This document shows, piece after piece, positions 11,579 to 24,190 of a DNA stretch of 64,000 bases. Below the pieces are notes generated by a model that was not told the DNA's origin, did no database searches, and was given only the letters and a program-made list of their open reading frames with translations. Location of the stretch: contig OZ316894.1 of the NCBI GenBank assembly GCA_973895155.1, forward strand, positions 12,710,001 through 12,774,000. Reading direction: 5' to 3'. Source of the stretch: Marsupella aquatica (Eukaryota; Marchantiophyta). Every line of letters starts with the position of its first letter. Position 1 is the stretch's first letter. Both the position numbers and the translations under genes were made by a program.

Positions 11579-14500
11579 CTATCTGCTGATGAGGTTTACC
11601 AGGAGTTTTATAAAAGTGAAACTTTTGGATAACGAACATAGTAAGGATTTCGCACCTGGATTTTGAGATTGAAGCTCAAAGATTCTTTGAGGACTGTAGA
11701 AGCACAACAGGTGGAAGAGTGGATCAAATGTCGATGCAGGGTTTACCAGACCATGGTCTTGTGGGAGCTCATCGTATTCCTGATCGGAGGGTGATGCAAG
11801 TTTTGAATTTCTGCTGCTGGTGCATTCGTTTGCCTCCGCAAAGTTTGAAAATGATGTCGCATCGAATTTTCTTTTTTTGTAAGGAAATTGGTGAGCTGTG
11901 CTACAGGAGACTCCTGAAGTGTTATCGTCCGATATAACAAGTGGCTTGTTGGAAGTTGGTTGGGAAGTCTTGTTTTCTTCCTCCAGCGTTAGTACGGAAG
12001 CGCACTTATAAGTTTCTGCATCATCTCGGGGCTCTAAGTTTAGTTCTGACGCCAAATGACCTGGTTTGTAAGGAAAACCGTCCATGACCTTTGACAAGCC
12101 TTTAGATTCCGACCTTCCCCGATGACCTGGTAGATAAGTCACGTGCACTCGTTTACATGTTCCAATTGCAGTTGAATCGCCATCCGTCTTATCCGACGAA
12201 GGAAAACCTTCATCTTCCGTTTCCGATGAGCAAGGGGATTGGAGGATCCCTACATCGGGCAAGTCGCTATGCCACTTCAATATACTTACGTCATTGTGGA
12301 GATCTGCTTGTGGTACAGAAGAATGATAATTGCCAATTTCTTGCCGTGCGCTGCAATCATTTCTCTTCGTCGGTAATGCTGCACTCTGAATTCGCCAACG
12401 TGGAGTTGGTGACATACGGCGCGATATCGAAGTTTCCAGCTGTGAAGAAAGTTCTCCACTGATGTTACTACCCTGCGGAGCATCGCGCGACCTGTATCCC
12501 ACAACCATCGCAGCGCCCCACACAAGGTTTGGTTAATCCTGACTCATTAGTGTAGGTCGATTGGGTGGAGATTTGCAGCTATCGTCTATTTAGCATTTAA
12601 CCTTTTGTTTCTTAGGCAACAGATTTCGAACACCGAAAGTTAACCTGAAATCTTGATCGTAGACACTTCGTCCCCGGAGTCCACCGGAGCCACTTTTCTC
12701 CTGCGTCGTAGGGGAATTCACCCTGTCTTGGTGCGTTCTTGTGCTTCTCCCGTCCTCTTCTGTTGACACAGTTACTGCGATGCATGAAGTTTGACCTTTG
12801 AACGTGAACTTCTACATGGGAAGATAAAAAGTTCAAACGAACTGGTGTATAGCTACTGTAGGTATCGGCTGCGAGACAAAATCTACCACGCTTCAGTTGG
12901 CGTACAGGCAATGTTCAAGAGCAAATCATTGACAAAGTTCAAGTAGTTCATTGTAGAGTTCAGATGCTCCCACCGAGGCTCCCACCAAAACGAACCCTAA
13001 ACTGAAAATGAAAGAAAAGAAGACGGTCTGTTACGTATGGTGTTGAAGCTTGCGTTCACTCTTACCAGATGCTACGCTATTAGTAATGTTGTACAGGTGA
13101 TCTGCTACTCCTTGGGTCCCGAGCCACTCGTAAACCAGTCCCGACTTCAATTTCTGATTCGATCCTCTTCTGATGAGGTGAAGAGCTGAAAAAATTCTTG
13201 CAATTTCTCCCAATCGCCTTCGTTTGGCTGTTCATTTTGTGCCATGCTTTCGGAGAGTAAATATAACGAATCCATTTTGACGCTTTCACCAATCCGAATA
13301 TTTTGTCACAGTTTTCGAATCTGATTTTTGGAGGTCCCCAGACTGCAGTCTGACATACTAGTACGCGGGGCACACAAAAATACTCAATGATCTTAGACCT
13401 AATCATCGAATTCTTCACAGGTAAATTGAATTGTTTCGTGAACCTCCTTTACCACAACTTAAATTTTCTTGTCAAGTCATTGATTCATGCTAATTAAAAT
13501 TCACTAATCCTTTAAAAGTGTCTGGAGCATAAGAGCATTGTTTAGTGTATACACCGCATTCGAATATCACTTATGTTCAGTCAGACCACGCCTCTGATAT
13601 TTGCTTCACGGAGAATGGAACAGGGTTCGGTAACAGCAATTTTACCTCTCACTGTCTCAGGATCGTGGCCTTGGCCATCGACAGTAGATTGCAAGATGTG
13701 TTCCCACGGCACCGAGCAGACCCGCTGTCGAAAGAGAAAAACAAGTCATTCAGGATCTTGTAACAGACATAACATACTGTAAGGTTTCATGGTCACCATG
13801 GAACTTGGAAGTTAAGGATAAGAACCAGCACGACCAGCGAGGATGCGGCGTGACCACCTACAAGTCGGGTTGACATGAACTATACAGCCTTCAAGATAAA
13901 TGTAGTGCATGGAAGTTGCGTTCATACCGTACCTCATCAATCAAGAAAACTTGGATGAACTGATTAGTGAGGGCCCGCAAGGGATCAGTTGCCTCCGTCC
14001 CTGAACCAGAAAGTTCGAGTTGAATGATCATTATGCTTAGAACAAAATTGGAATCACAGTAGCTTAAGAATCTGACAATCGACATGGACATATGGTAGAT
14101 GCGTGAGTTCAATGCCAGTGTTTGGAAGATGATTATGGTCGGGAGTACCCCAAATGACTTAAAAGTTTTCCTCGCTAACCTTCCCGAATACACGAAGACT
14201 GCCAAACAAAACACGAAATGTGCTTGCGAGAACAAAAGAAAAATTGAAACGTCGCGTTTTAAGAAGTCATGAGATCACAGTTATGGATGATGGAAACGGA
14301 GAAATTTGAGGCCCTATAAAACAGACGGTTCTCTTCTGCATGCGCTACAACAGTAGGATTGTTGCCTTGCTACTCGGCTTGCTAGCTAGCTTTTCGTGCA
14401 AAATAGTCGATCATCTGTATAAATTCCGCCATTCGACTGATATGTCCAGCTGATCAGTTAAATCCTATTCATATTTTGTCCACATCAAGAGTTGGATTGA

Positions 14501-16961
14501 ACTACTTCAATTCGAGATCTTAGTAATCTCATAGCTGATGGGAAGAAGCTTACTCATCTCCTCTGTCTGCCGTGTTAAAGATGGCTTGAGTTTTGCTCTA
14601 CGAGTGGGACTAAGAAGACTTCGAGTCGTGTCCGTTGGCTCTCCGATTCTTGATATTGTATTCTGAGCGAGTTTCCAGGATGTGATCATTCGACTGGCGT
14701 AATTAACACAGTAATAAGACAAGAAACTTACGAACTATAAAAAGTCACACCTGTCAATCTTTGCGACATCGGATTGAAAATCTAGACGTACGTTTCCGAT
14801 TGACCAGTTAGACGACTCTTACATATCCGTCTTTCGACACGTAGCGCGCAGGAGCTAAAGCTACCATTTCCGTTAGCTTTGGCCTAGGTCATAGACTTCG
14901 AAGAGCGAGGTGCCAGTCAATGAAAGTGTCTTGATCCACCATTGTGAAGTGCTCAATGTCCGGATTAAACAATTTTGTTTGTGCTAGAACTATTTTATGA
15001 CGAATTGAGTAGCCAAGGAAAGGAAAAGTCGGCTTCTATGTTCATTTTTGCCGCACTTACGTATAATTCATTTTGCAATTAGCATAGATGCTCATCGTAC
15101 GACGCGAACTGAGTAAAATATTGCGCCCATACAAACATAAGCACAGAACATCGACGACCATTTCTCGCTATCATTTTTCTTGAAAACTGAGCGCAAACAG
15201 GGTTGGAAGATGGTGATTTGTGAACCTTCAATTTCAGCAAGGCTGCCGCCATTTGGCGGCTTCCGATCCATGTGTACCGTTCCTTTCCTTGATGATGAAT
15301 GACTTGGACGGCCTCTAGAACATTCAGAATCTCAAGAACCCTCCGTCTTCTTGCTCCTGTGCAAAATTATTATTAGAAATTCGTAGTTCTTCATTACTAT
15401 CCAAAATTAAAGTAAGTACAGGATGTCTTCTCATATAGATCATGTCGTTTGGATTCCGACTAGATTATTCTTCTATTTTTATTCATTAGACATATACTCC
15501 GTATATGATGAGTACAATACAATGCAACTTGTTAGTGACTGACCCACTGAACTGTGTCATGGACTTAGAGGCCGTTCGATCAGTCAATGCTTGGGATAAA
15601 TTCTTAAAGCATTTACCGAGAGTATTCGCAAGAGTTCTTAAGGTGATGGTTGTTTGTCCAAGCTCCTGCTTACTGATGCAGAATTTGAATAGCCTGCGAT
15701 CAAGATACCATTCATTACTCTGGTCAGTTGAGTACGATTTCATAGTATTGCAACGATAGGCCTATATCTACTCGTGATATTTACCAGGCCGTGACCCAAA
15801 GGTATGGACCAATGGTATCTGATCACAATAGGCTGAACAAATATCTAGAGTTCATACTGTTTTACGCTTTTGGCAGTTCGGCAAAACGTTTTGGGGGCAT
15901 TTTCGGACCCCCATCACAATAGTCCCCATCACAAAACGTATTGAACTTCATCGAAATTTGGTTTAACCGCAAAGAATCTACAATTGAATCATGTTACCTG
16001 CGTGAGATACAAACACTGTTCATGAGCTGTCGATAAAGTGAAGGCAAATGATTTTCAGAAAACCGAACTACTTCCCCGACTTTTCTGGAGCGAAACGCTA
16101 GGCTGAGATCATTTTCAATCTGATCCATGGTGTATTTCCTTGCAGTCAGAATGCTAGGATGCAGCTGATATCATTCGGGTATGAGGGATTTCATTTCTCA
16201 AATTCAAATTGCAAAGACATGACGCTATCTGCACACATACCTGTGGCATAGATCCGTCAGGGTGTGCTCCTTGTCGCCCTTGGGACAAGGACCTGGTTCA
16301 GCCGCTGGGGCAGAGCGTCGAATCTTACAGCCGCTCAAAACTCCCTGATCTACCTCCTGTCAAGTTCACCGGTCACAATGGATCACATATATAATGAGCT
16401 CAGTGATTCCAGATTTAACTTCCAGCAATTCTAATTGATTGAATTCAAAAAGGTCGATCAACCACTGCAATTTTTACTAGCGTAGGAATCGGTGGCGGTT
16501 TGGAAGTTCACACCAAGTCACAGAAATTCTGTGCATCATTTACTGATAAATGAGGATTGCAATCATAACTCGCTCGACTTTCTGGAGCACGAGAGAAAAT
16601 GCGGACTGGGAGAGGAGATCTGAAGAACAGTACAACAGGCCGGCTAGAGGAGACCCAGAGTCATGACCAGAAATTGAGTGTGAACGGCAGCAGAATATTC
16701 GCTCGGGGCTCCGATCGACTCTCTAAAACCAAGCAGATTTTGGTGAAATGAATGGCCACCTTATCATCTGTCAAGATGGATCTATCGAGTTCCACTTGCT
16801 TTGACCTTTCATCGGTGATATGGCTAGTCGGAGGGCTGGCAGTCTCAATGATACCTGGTAATGTAAAATATGTATCAGTTACGCGGACATATTTGAAAAA
16901 GTCAGAGAAACTCTGAGGTCCGAGTAAATAAGCAACAGCTAGCATGCGCTTGATAGTAACC
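11579..16961 (-). CDS. Atypical E2F (DEL/E2F7-8-like) with two winged helices; 5' end unresolved
   Basis: Atypical E2Fs bind DNA without a DP partner and repress cell-cycle or endocycle genes (family knowledge). Exons, minus strand: 15998-16164, 15617-15693, 15226-15356, 14554-14662, 13933-14000, 13646-13724, 13066-13185, 12645-12774 and 11579-12491. All phases agree. From the ATG at 16128 the protein is 585 residues. Winged helix 1 spans the second and third exons listed: ITLRTLANTLG, then ARRRRVLEILNVLEAVQVI and ERYTWIG, aligning with the E2F7 segment around RRRIYDIVNVLE and RYTWHG. Winged helix 2 starts at DPLRALTNQFIQVFLIDE (family KSLxxxxQxFxxLFL) and ends with LHLIRRGSN and LVYEWLG (family LIEK..FKWLG). 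The long last exon is low-complexity, Ser/Asp-rich. Upstream exons at 16855-16961 and 16544-16581 join in frame and may belong. Odd: Tyr-Asp of the recognition helix is replaced in domain 1, and the helix itself is not found in domain 2. Only the last exon is a long frame. Confidence 0.72.
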
Positions 16962-17511
16962 CTAAAATCAAAGAGATGTCGACATCCTAGATGCGCAGCC
17001 AAAAACGTTTTCGTGCAGATATGAACAAATTTTAAGTCCGTATAGTAAAACTCGAGCGGTTAATTCCAAATCAGGACTTCCGTAGATTTCTCATAAGTAA
17101 AGCTGGGCGTGAAGGAGATTCGGTTTACCTGCACCCCATCCACCTGCAGCAGGCCGAGTGGCAACAAATTACTACTCATTGCTAACCAGTACCATTCATA
17201 CTAAACGTTTACTTTTAGATAACCGCAACTGAATTGTGTCATACAGTTTCTCCTATCCACTAAACCCAGCACTCTTCAGCCGAGGAGTGCGGTGACTACA
17301 TCGGGTACGTATGATGCGGGTAGGCCAACACTACATCAGTCTGTCCAATATCCCGCTCGTGATTGGAACAGACAACAGTAGTCACAAACTGAAATCTCCT
17401 GCAGTCCTACTCTAGAAATTTGAGTTGTTATGCACGTCTAAGCTGTACGTCAGAAGTACGTTTGAATTACAAATAAAGTTGGTCAGAAAGTAAATAGCAG
17501 GAGGCGCATAG

Positions 17512-18484
17512 TTAATTACCCTTGATGTGGCAGTGAAGTTTGAAAGAGGCGGCACCGAGAGGAGCATCATTGTTTGCTAACACGCGGATGCTACTAGAAA
17601 CTGTTGTACCGAGAAGTTGATTCTTATCATCATAAGCCGCAATCAGAAGCCTGAACTTGGAAGTCTCATGGCGAGGGCATACGTGAGTACTTGCTTCATC
17701 TATTGCAATATACAGATGCCGAGGTTCCTTCCAAGAATCTTCGCCATCCAGTGTTGTGGCATTTCGTCTTGGCATCCTACCAAATCTCTGAAGTCCCCGA
17801 ATAACGGGACCCTTGCATCCTTTCCGACACTTCGATCGAGTGACCGGAATCCAGTGATATGTTACTGAGTGTTCGTCCGTCGCTGTAGTGCTGTATGGTG
17901 CAGCATAGACTACATATATATACAAATACATGCGATTATTGTTCACAAAGCGTACGTTGAATTTTAAGCAGCTTTCCCGGAGTTGCTCATCGACCTCAGG
18001 CCCCACACAAGTCTCTATAGCCTCCGATACCTTCAATTCTGCTGGCTTCCCAGTCCCGACATCTTTAATGACAAGCTCCACTTGGTTGTATGAGCATTTC
18101 TGCTTTCCAAGCTTGTATGCCCTGCATGACGATACGGTATACGTCTCCACATCATGAATCAGCTTCTGTAGGTATATATATTAAGCTTGTGGTCTAAAGA
18201 CTAGATTCTAATACTCAAGAGAGCTGATTCATGTAAACACGTGTGAAAAAATAATATGATACCAATGGATGCAACGTCAGTTCGTTGTCGATTGCGCATG
18301 TATCCAGAATATTTATTGATCTTACCTCAATTCCGATTGTTCGGAGATGGCAACGGCACTGCTTGTGGAGATAGGACACAGCATATCTGATCCTCTGAAT
18401 ACAGGTGGCAGCCCCATCATACTCTCTCTTCCATTTCCGAGCACTAGGGCCTGAAACTTCGGGATCGCATTTCTCTTGTGTACT
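17512..18484 (-). CDS. unrecognised protein, two exons, 5' partial
   Basis: Two minus-strand exons, 18326-18484 and 17512-18165, join in phase 0 across GT-AG sites and give at least 270 residues ending at TAA (17512-17514). The first exon is basic and Cys/His-containing (KWKREYDGAAT, YLHKQCRCHLRTIGIE). The second has scattered cysteines (SSCRAYKLGKQKCSYN), a beta-rich middle (LKFNVRFVNNNRMYLYIYVV), a basic KCRKGCKGPVIRG turn, and the C-terminal words SSSIRVLANNDAPLGAASF. I do not recognise the family; the look is of a beta-sandwich or DNA-binding-like domain, but that is impression only. Further 5' exons must exist because no in-frame ATG opens the first exon. A GTAATT donor at 17519-17514 could instead splice into the downstream E2F-like gene, making one fused protein. 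Confidence 0.5.
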
Positions 18485-20203
18485 CTAATTATCCAGGTCT
18501 GGTGAGAGAATGTAGATCATATACTTTCACTTTGAAATTGAAACAAGAAAACCCGACCGCCGTTAGGGCACCTGGAGCAGTGTTATATAGCTCGACGACA
18601 ACGTACATTAAGTGTTTCTACTAACTGTGCCCCATACGTAGTGATTAGTTAGTAACGATAAGAGTTGTTCTTGGCATAGAGTGCCATGATGGTACCCTTG
18701 AGACCCCTCTATACCCAGGTCCATGTAATCGCGTGCCTCAGTACCATGGAGCCATTGCTTTGATTCGAACCTGATACATTACGAAGTCGACGATTCAGTA
18801 GCGACACACCATGCATTCACATCAAATCCAAGTTCTCAAGCCCTGCTGACCGTATTTTCCACATCTAGAATTAATTGAATATTTTGAGCCAAAGAAAGGT
18901 AGCTAGCTCGTCAAGTCCTACAAAAGTTATGGGCGAATACATGCACCCGGAAACTGAGCAATGAGACTAACCTCAAATTGTAGGTACACAACATCTAGAC
19001 ACACACAGGCTGATTCACATTATGGTACCAGCGACGAATATAGCATAGACGAAGGCCACCATGTGTTTTCGCGTTTGCAGCTCCAAATTCAGTTTGAGAC
19101 CAAAGAGAAGATGCACATAATTCGATCAGTGAACGGAAGGTCTACATGAAGAAACTGCAACCTCGAAAACGGACATGACAATAAGACTTTCTTCAATTCG
19201 CACTCAGCATGTAGCCAAAACCCAGGCCTGCATGGCCAAGACGGCGCCTGCTCTAATGGATGGAATTCGCGATCTCAGTAGTACACCATCTGTTCGTCTG
19301 TCCGTCCTGGGCAGATTGTTTGAGACTTTGATCTGATCGATAGATCCGATTCCCTCGCTGCACTGATAAAGGTTCCTCACTAGGCGCCCGATGTCTATGA
19401 GGGCAGTATCTGTCTAGCTCAGTGCGCGGCCAAACGCGCGCTTCTACCCACCCCACTTGCAGCTTAACCAGGCGCCGGCTGGTAGTCTGGTGGTAAGTAA
19501 ATGCTCCTCCCCCGCGGTTCACTGCAGGAACCAACGGTCGCTAACGGCAACGTTACCGAGGGAAATCACCAAAACTGTGTGCATGGCATGGAGGGCGATT
19601 ATTAAACGAGGCTACGTCGAGGGAGGGCGTCGATCGAGGGGTTCGGGAGGCGGGGAAGGTGTGTTACTTTTCTAATTTTGAATCCAATCTTATGCGTGTT
19701 TTCGCCATCGATCTTGCCTTGCCAACCCGTTGTTGTGTTCGAGTCGTGCCGTTACTATCTTATTTGGCTCATTTAGGCGCGGCCGGCCTGCCTATGCCAT
19801 CTTGGCATGACTCACGTACCCGGCCAGGCACAGATACATTACGTATTATTAGCTGTTAAATTTTGGGTTTCAATTCCGATACGGTACTACATGTACCTGG
19901 CTTGTTCCAAATGTCCTCCGTATACATCTTGCAGTTCGAACGCTTGAATATGTGTCCATCGATATGTTGTTTATTTCCCGGCCCTTTTTAGACACAACGT
20001 AGTTTCGTGGATGGGAACTTGAATATGGTATTCCTTCGCGTTTTACTTTCTAAACATTGGCGCCCTTTGAAATATCTTCTACCCCGATCTTCTGCAGTGA
20101 CCTTGAGTCTCGAATGCATGTGCGCGTAATTTATTTGAACTTATTATTCACATAAGTTCAACTAAATGATGCCGACATGCATATCAGACAGCTTTGTAGT
20201 ATA

Positions 20204-20289
20204 ATGAAACTCCGAATACGAGCTAGTCAAGACAGATTGTACTGTTATGAAACTCCACATACGAGCTAGTCAAGACAGATTGAGAAACG
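20204..20289. repeat. 43-bp tandem duplication
   Basis: Two adjacent copies start with ATGAAACTCC and share TACGAGCTAGTCAAGACAG. They begin at 20204 and 20247 and differ by only a few bases, so the duplication is fairly recent. Confidence 0.85.
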
Positions 20290-21189
20290 AAAAAGAAGGT
20301 TCTCATTCTTAATTTTCCTGCAAATCAGGTGCCAAGCTTACGTTGAAGATCGAATAGTTAAATAAAGCACATATATTGGAGCAGTATTTATTAAAGTACT
20401 GGTCTCGTCCCGTGATTAGCATTTGCATTGGCAATTATCAGATAAGCCAAGTAACTTTATTCCTTGACTGAAATTCCGAATGATGGTGAATTTTATTTCC
20501 GCTCGTCAACTCTGCCTGACCATCAATGATGGATCTTAAACACCTTTAGAGTCGCTTCTAGATCTGCCCCACCTGGTTCAGCATCAGGATGATCATACAT
20601 TATCATAAAGGATCATATGATCTGCCGCCCCCTGCTCATGTCGATCAATGAGCAAGGCGTTGCCCCTTGTGTACGTGGCCAGAATGGCAAGCGAGTTCAC
20701 CAACTGTGAGTTCTAATGGAAATCACTCGGACTCGGGGCAAAACTCCGCTCCTGCACATCTTTCGGAGCCTCGTTTCTAGAGGCATTTCTGAACCTTCGA
20801 CTTCGTGCTATAATTCTGAGTGCACGACTAATAAGACCGAGATTTCATGTGGCATCTTTCCAATTGAGGCGCGCAGAATTGTTCTTGACTGGCTCTCAGA
20901 TGATACTATCCTGCTGGTCAAGTTCAAAAATCTATGCTGCTAGACTAGTTCGAGAGATCTAGACAATGGCACACAATCGTTTTCAGCAAATTGACTGAAG
21001 TTCATATAATTTCGGTATTGGAAAAGTACCACGAGTCGAAGCCCGGATGTACTCCCACGCTTTCAAAAGCGCTCGGATAAACTTTTGCAACCCTCGTTTC
21101 TCTCAGATTTTCTCTCAGATGATACAGGTTCGGAAATTTGTAGCTCTCTCTCGACTCCTAATAAAAGTTGGCTATTAGACTCGTTTGAT

Positions 21190-21540
21190 GGAATTTTTAA
21201 ATTTTTTAAATTTTTATTTTTTTTTGTCTTGAACGGAAATGGGGAGTAAATACAATTAGACCTCCCCCATCCCAATTAATGTGACAGTTTTTCTGTAGGG
21301 AACCCAGACCAGGGTGAGCCCCAACAGATCCGACAGGGACCGCACCAAGAAGGAGAGAGTATTAAATCAGGGCCACAGTGGAGCAGATAATCAGAATTCC
21401 AATCCACTACCCACAAAACCCATCCCACCCACACACATATACCTTCCACACCCAGTGTGTGGAGGGGGATTGAACTTGGGACCTCTCAGTTCCAGGCAAA
21501 TCCCCTAGCCAATTGACCTAAGCCAATTGGTTTTTTAATT
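21190..21540 (-). repeat. SINE-like element with pol III A and B boxes
   Basis: Read on the minus strand, TTGGCTAGGGGATT (21499-21512) resembles an A box. GGTCCCAAGTTCAATCC (21467-21483) resembles a B box and lies at tRNA-like distance after it. On the minus strand the element runs on to an A-rich tract (complement of the T-rich 21196-21228), as expected of a SINE 3' tail. Target-site duplications were not resolved. Confidence 0.5.
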
Positions 21541-22312
21541 TTTTTTGGGTTGATGGACTTTACCATGTATCATCTTTGTAATTAAATTAATGGTTTCTAA
21601 CAAACGCAAGAACATCTAATTGCGCTGCATATCAATTGAGGAACAAATTGAAGGTCTACAGGAGTTTTGATGATAGAAATAAACTTTTGTAAGTCTTTAG
21701 TGAGAGATACGGTGCTTTTTGAATATTCGTAGCTCTCTCAATTTATTAATAAAAGTGGGCTAATTAGACTTGTCTGAAATAGCTTTTCAGTTTCTAAAAA
21801 CCCAAGAACAGTCTATTCTGCTGCATATCAAGGAAGAAATTAATAATGAGTCAAAGTTTGCGATTCAAGGGAAGAATGTGAGTGAGTGACAATGCAAAGG
21901 GTGACACAGTCCATTCTGATTGTAGGGTCCACAAGCTCAGTCCATTCCTTTTAGTTATTTCGCATTACACACGTGAGGTTAGAACATGACAGGGTTTAAA
22001 GGTTCTAAATGGAGGAACCTAATTTTCTTATTTTAAAGTACATTTTCATTAGCGTTCCTTATCAGACAACTACAACAACTACTCAGGTATGTTAAGAAAA
22101 GCTGTCCACTGTATTGTGGTTACCAGCTACTGTAGTATCTTTTACTAGGCTAGGTCTCAATATAAACTGCCTAATTATCCTGATCCCCTTCCTGATCACA
22201 CTCTACCACTGTCTTAATTTTGCTTTATATATCTACTATTGCTTTAAAACAACATATTCATCTTACTTACATTGGTAAAATCTAGACAGTCATGCTTTTG
22301 TGCACTGGACAA

Positions 22313-22440
22313 TGAATTAAGTTTTGACCAGACTAAAACACTAGGGTAGATGCGATGGACAATGGTTTTTTGTAACCTGTTCGTAACCCACTGGACCATG
22401 AGTTACGTTTTTGGCCAGACTCAAACACTAGGGTTAATTA
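22313..22440. repeat. imperfect ~77 bp tandem duplication
   Basis: Two related segments start at 22313 and 22390 with ACTGGAC.ATGA.TTA and both end in CAGACT.AAACACTAGGGT. They are separated by divergent sequence of constant phase. Confidence 0.65.
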
Positions 22441-22823
22441 CTTACGGCTGCAGACCACTGTACACTTTCAACATCTAGTAGTGACCAATCAACTGGATAC
22501 AGAGTTGATTGGTTTGAATGCATTTTACTGGTCACAAAAGTATGCTAGTCATCCAGGGGGGGACTTTACGAGAAAGTCAGCAAGAACCAGAGGACAGCAA
22601 TTGAGAGGAAACTTCAAAAATATTGCTTTGCAAATGTTCATAGTTCATATCAAGTGACCGGTCCACTTTGGCTTTACATGAACAAGCTGATAAAACATGA
22701 GAGGACAGTCACTTGGGTTTTCCCACACCTGATCCATCCACAGGCCCATTGAGTGTCTCCTGACCAAAAAAGTTTGTCAGGTAGTGCACTTAACATTGTC
22801 ATCAGAGAAAAAATAATTCAGCC

Positions 22824-23072
22824 AACTTAAGTAAAAATAATTCAGCCAGCTTCAGTACAGTGCCCACCCTAAATAGTGTGAATATATAATTAGTGTGACA
22901 CCAAATTTAGATGGAGTCACACTAAATTGTGTATTCATTCTTCTTAACAATGACCCAACTTAAGTAAAAATAATTCAGCCAACTTCAGTACAGTGTCCAC
23001 CATAAATAGTTAGTGTGGCACCAAATTTAGAGTGACTCACACTACTTGGTGTGAATATGCTTCTTAATCCCA
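22824..23072. repeat. 133-bp tandem duplication, MITE-like content
   Basis: Copies begin at 22824 and 22957 with AACTTAAGTAAAAATAATTC and share TTCAGTACAGTG, TTAGTGTG.CACCAAATTTAG and CTCACACTA. Repeated AGTGTGA / TCACACT words in both orientations give it foldback potential, as in a decayed miniature DNA element. Confidence 0.75.
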
Positions 23073-23204
23073 AATCACACTAATTATGTTAAGTTACACA
23101 CTATATTTTGTATTGAGAGTTTGTGTGAGTCTCAGTTTGTGCTTCCATGCTCAGTGTGCTGTATTCAAGGGGAACACCTAAATGTGAGACCAAAGTGGTC
23201 CAAA

Positions 23205-23310
23205 GAGGCATGGCTAAGAGTGGTAGTGATAGATCACTTGAGTGGAGACTGATAGGTCTTGGGTTCAATTGATGTGGCTGACCCTTTTCACTTTCTATAC
23301 GGTTTCACAG
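23205..23310 (+). repeat. tRNA-derived retroposon head
   Basis: TGGCTAAGAGTGG (23211-23223) fits a pol III A box, and GGTCTTGGGTTCAATTG (23255-23271) fits a B box about 30 bases downstream. No cloverleaf forms, so a SINE head is likelier than a tRNA gene. Confidence 0.5.
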
Positions 23311-24146
23311 GTTTTTCCTTAAAACTTTTTAAAATTGTCACTCCATATTTTAAAACTTGTCACTCCTTAAAATCCATATTAGAGGGACACCTGAAATCAT
23401 TTGAGTTTATGTGAGATCCAAAATTTGAAGGGCTAGGCATTTAGTGTGACTAACATTAATTGCATTAGTGGTGGACAGTGCAGTGGACCCCTGGTCCCCT
23501 GCCCTTACCAGGGATCCAATCATGCTAGATCCACCAATTTTAGCATCACGGGTCCATGCCATGGGTGACGCGGGTGCTGAAGATCAAATGAAGACATCAG
23601 GAGCAAGGTGAGCCATGATTGGCTTCTCATTGAAGCCATCAGTTCAGTGAGGAGCCCAGAATTGACATTTGAACACCATAGCCTGCGACCCCGTGTGTGA
23701 TGCAGACATGTGGCACGGAGAGCGTAGATCCGATTTGGCACCAGTGAGGCAGGCAGAGGCACGGATGCTCTAAGTAAAATCTCTTTTCAATTTGGATCAC
23801 ATTCGAATGAACTTGCTCCAAAGTACACTGCACGGGTGTAGTAACACGGTGTTTGAACGATCTCCGAGCCTAAATTTGCAGCGAGAAGGGGAGGGGGGTT
23901 TCACCGTTGGTTTTGGTCTGTTTGCCTTCACCCTAAACGTGACAACTTTTACTGTATGCCTGTTCATATCGTTTGCGCAAGTTGAAGCCATCGGGGGAGG
24001 AGGAGGAAGAGCGAGAATGAGGGCCTGATTACTGGAGTTGCGCCAGGTGGAAGGTTTACTGATATGATTGATTGCAAAGCTTTTGATGGAGTAGGTGTCA
24101 TGGTGCTAGTCTCCCTGTTTGCGTTTTGAACCAGAAGCAGGTGAAG

Positions 24147-24158
24147 GTTTAGGGTTTA
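24147..24158 (+). promoter_or_regulatory. telo-box upstream of CCDC12
   Basis: GTTTAGGGTTTA lies 33 bases before the CCDC12 start codon. Plant telo-boxes (AAACCCTAA on either strand) are common near transcription starts of growth-related and ribosome-related genes (established for flowering plants). Its role here is inferred from position. Confidence 0.5.
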
Positions 24159-24190
24159 CGTGAGAAAGGGAAAGTGAAACATTTGAAGGA

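Larger units (their letters stand above)
18485..24146. other. intergenic, repeat-bearing, no intact gene
   Basis: About 5.7 kb with only short, unconvincing frames. The left part may hold missing 5' exons of the unknown minus-strand gene. The rest has a 43-bp duplication at 20204, a SINE-like element at 21.2-21.5 kb, tandem duplications at 22.3 and 22.8-23.1 kb and another tRNA-like retroposon at 23.2 kb. The right edge is the CCDC12 promoter. Confidence 0.45.

Noticed and set aside
16241-16302. extra exon of the atypical E2F ending at a GTATGTG donor
   Set aside because: It can join the next exon in phase 0, but its only acceptor needs a phase that the preceding exon does not provide. Skipping it gives a continuous frame.
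18760-18785. GGTTCGAATC word on the minus strand resembling a tRNA T-loop
   Set aside because: No matching acceptor stem, D-arm or anticodon arm can be built upstream.
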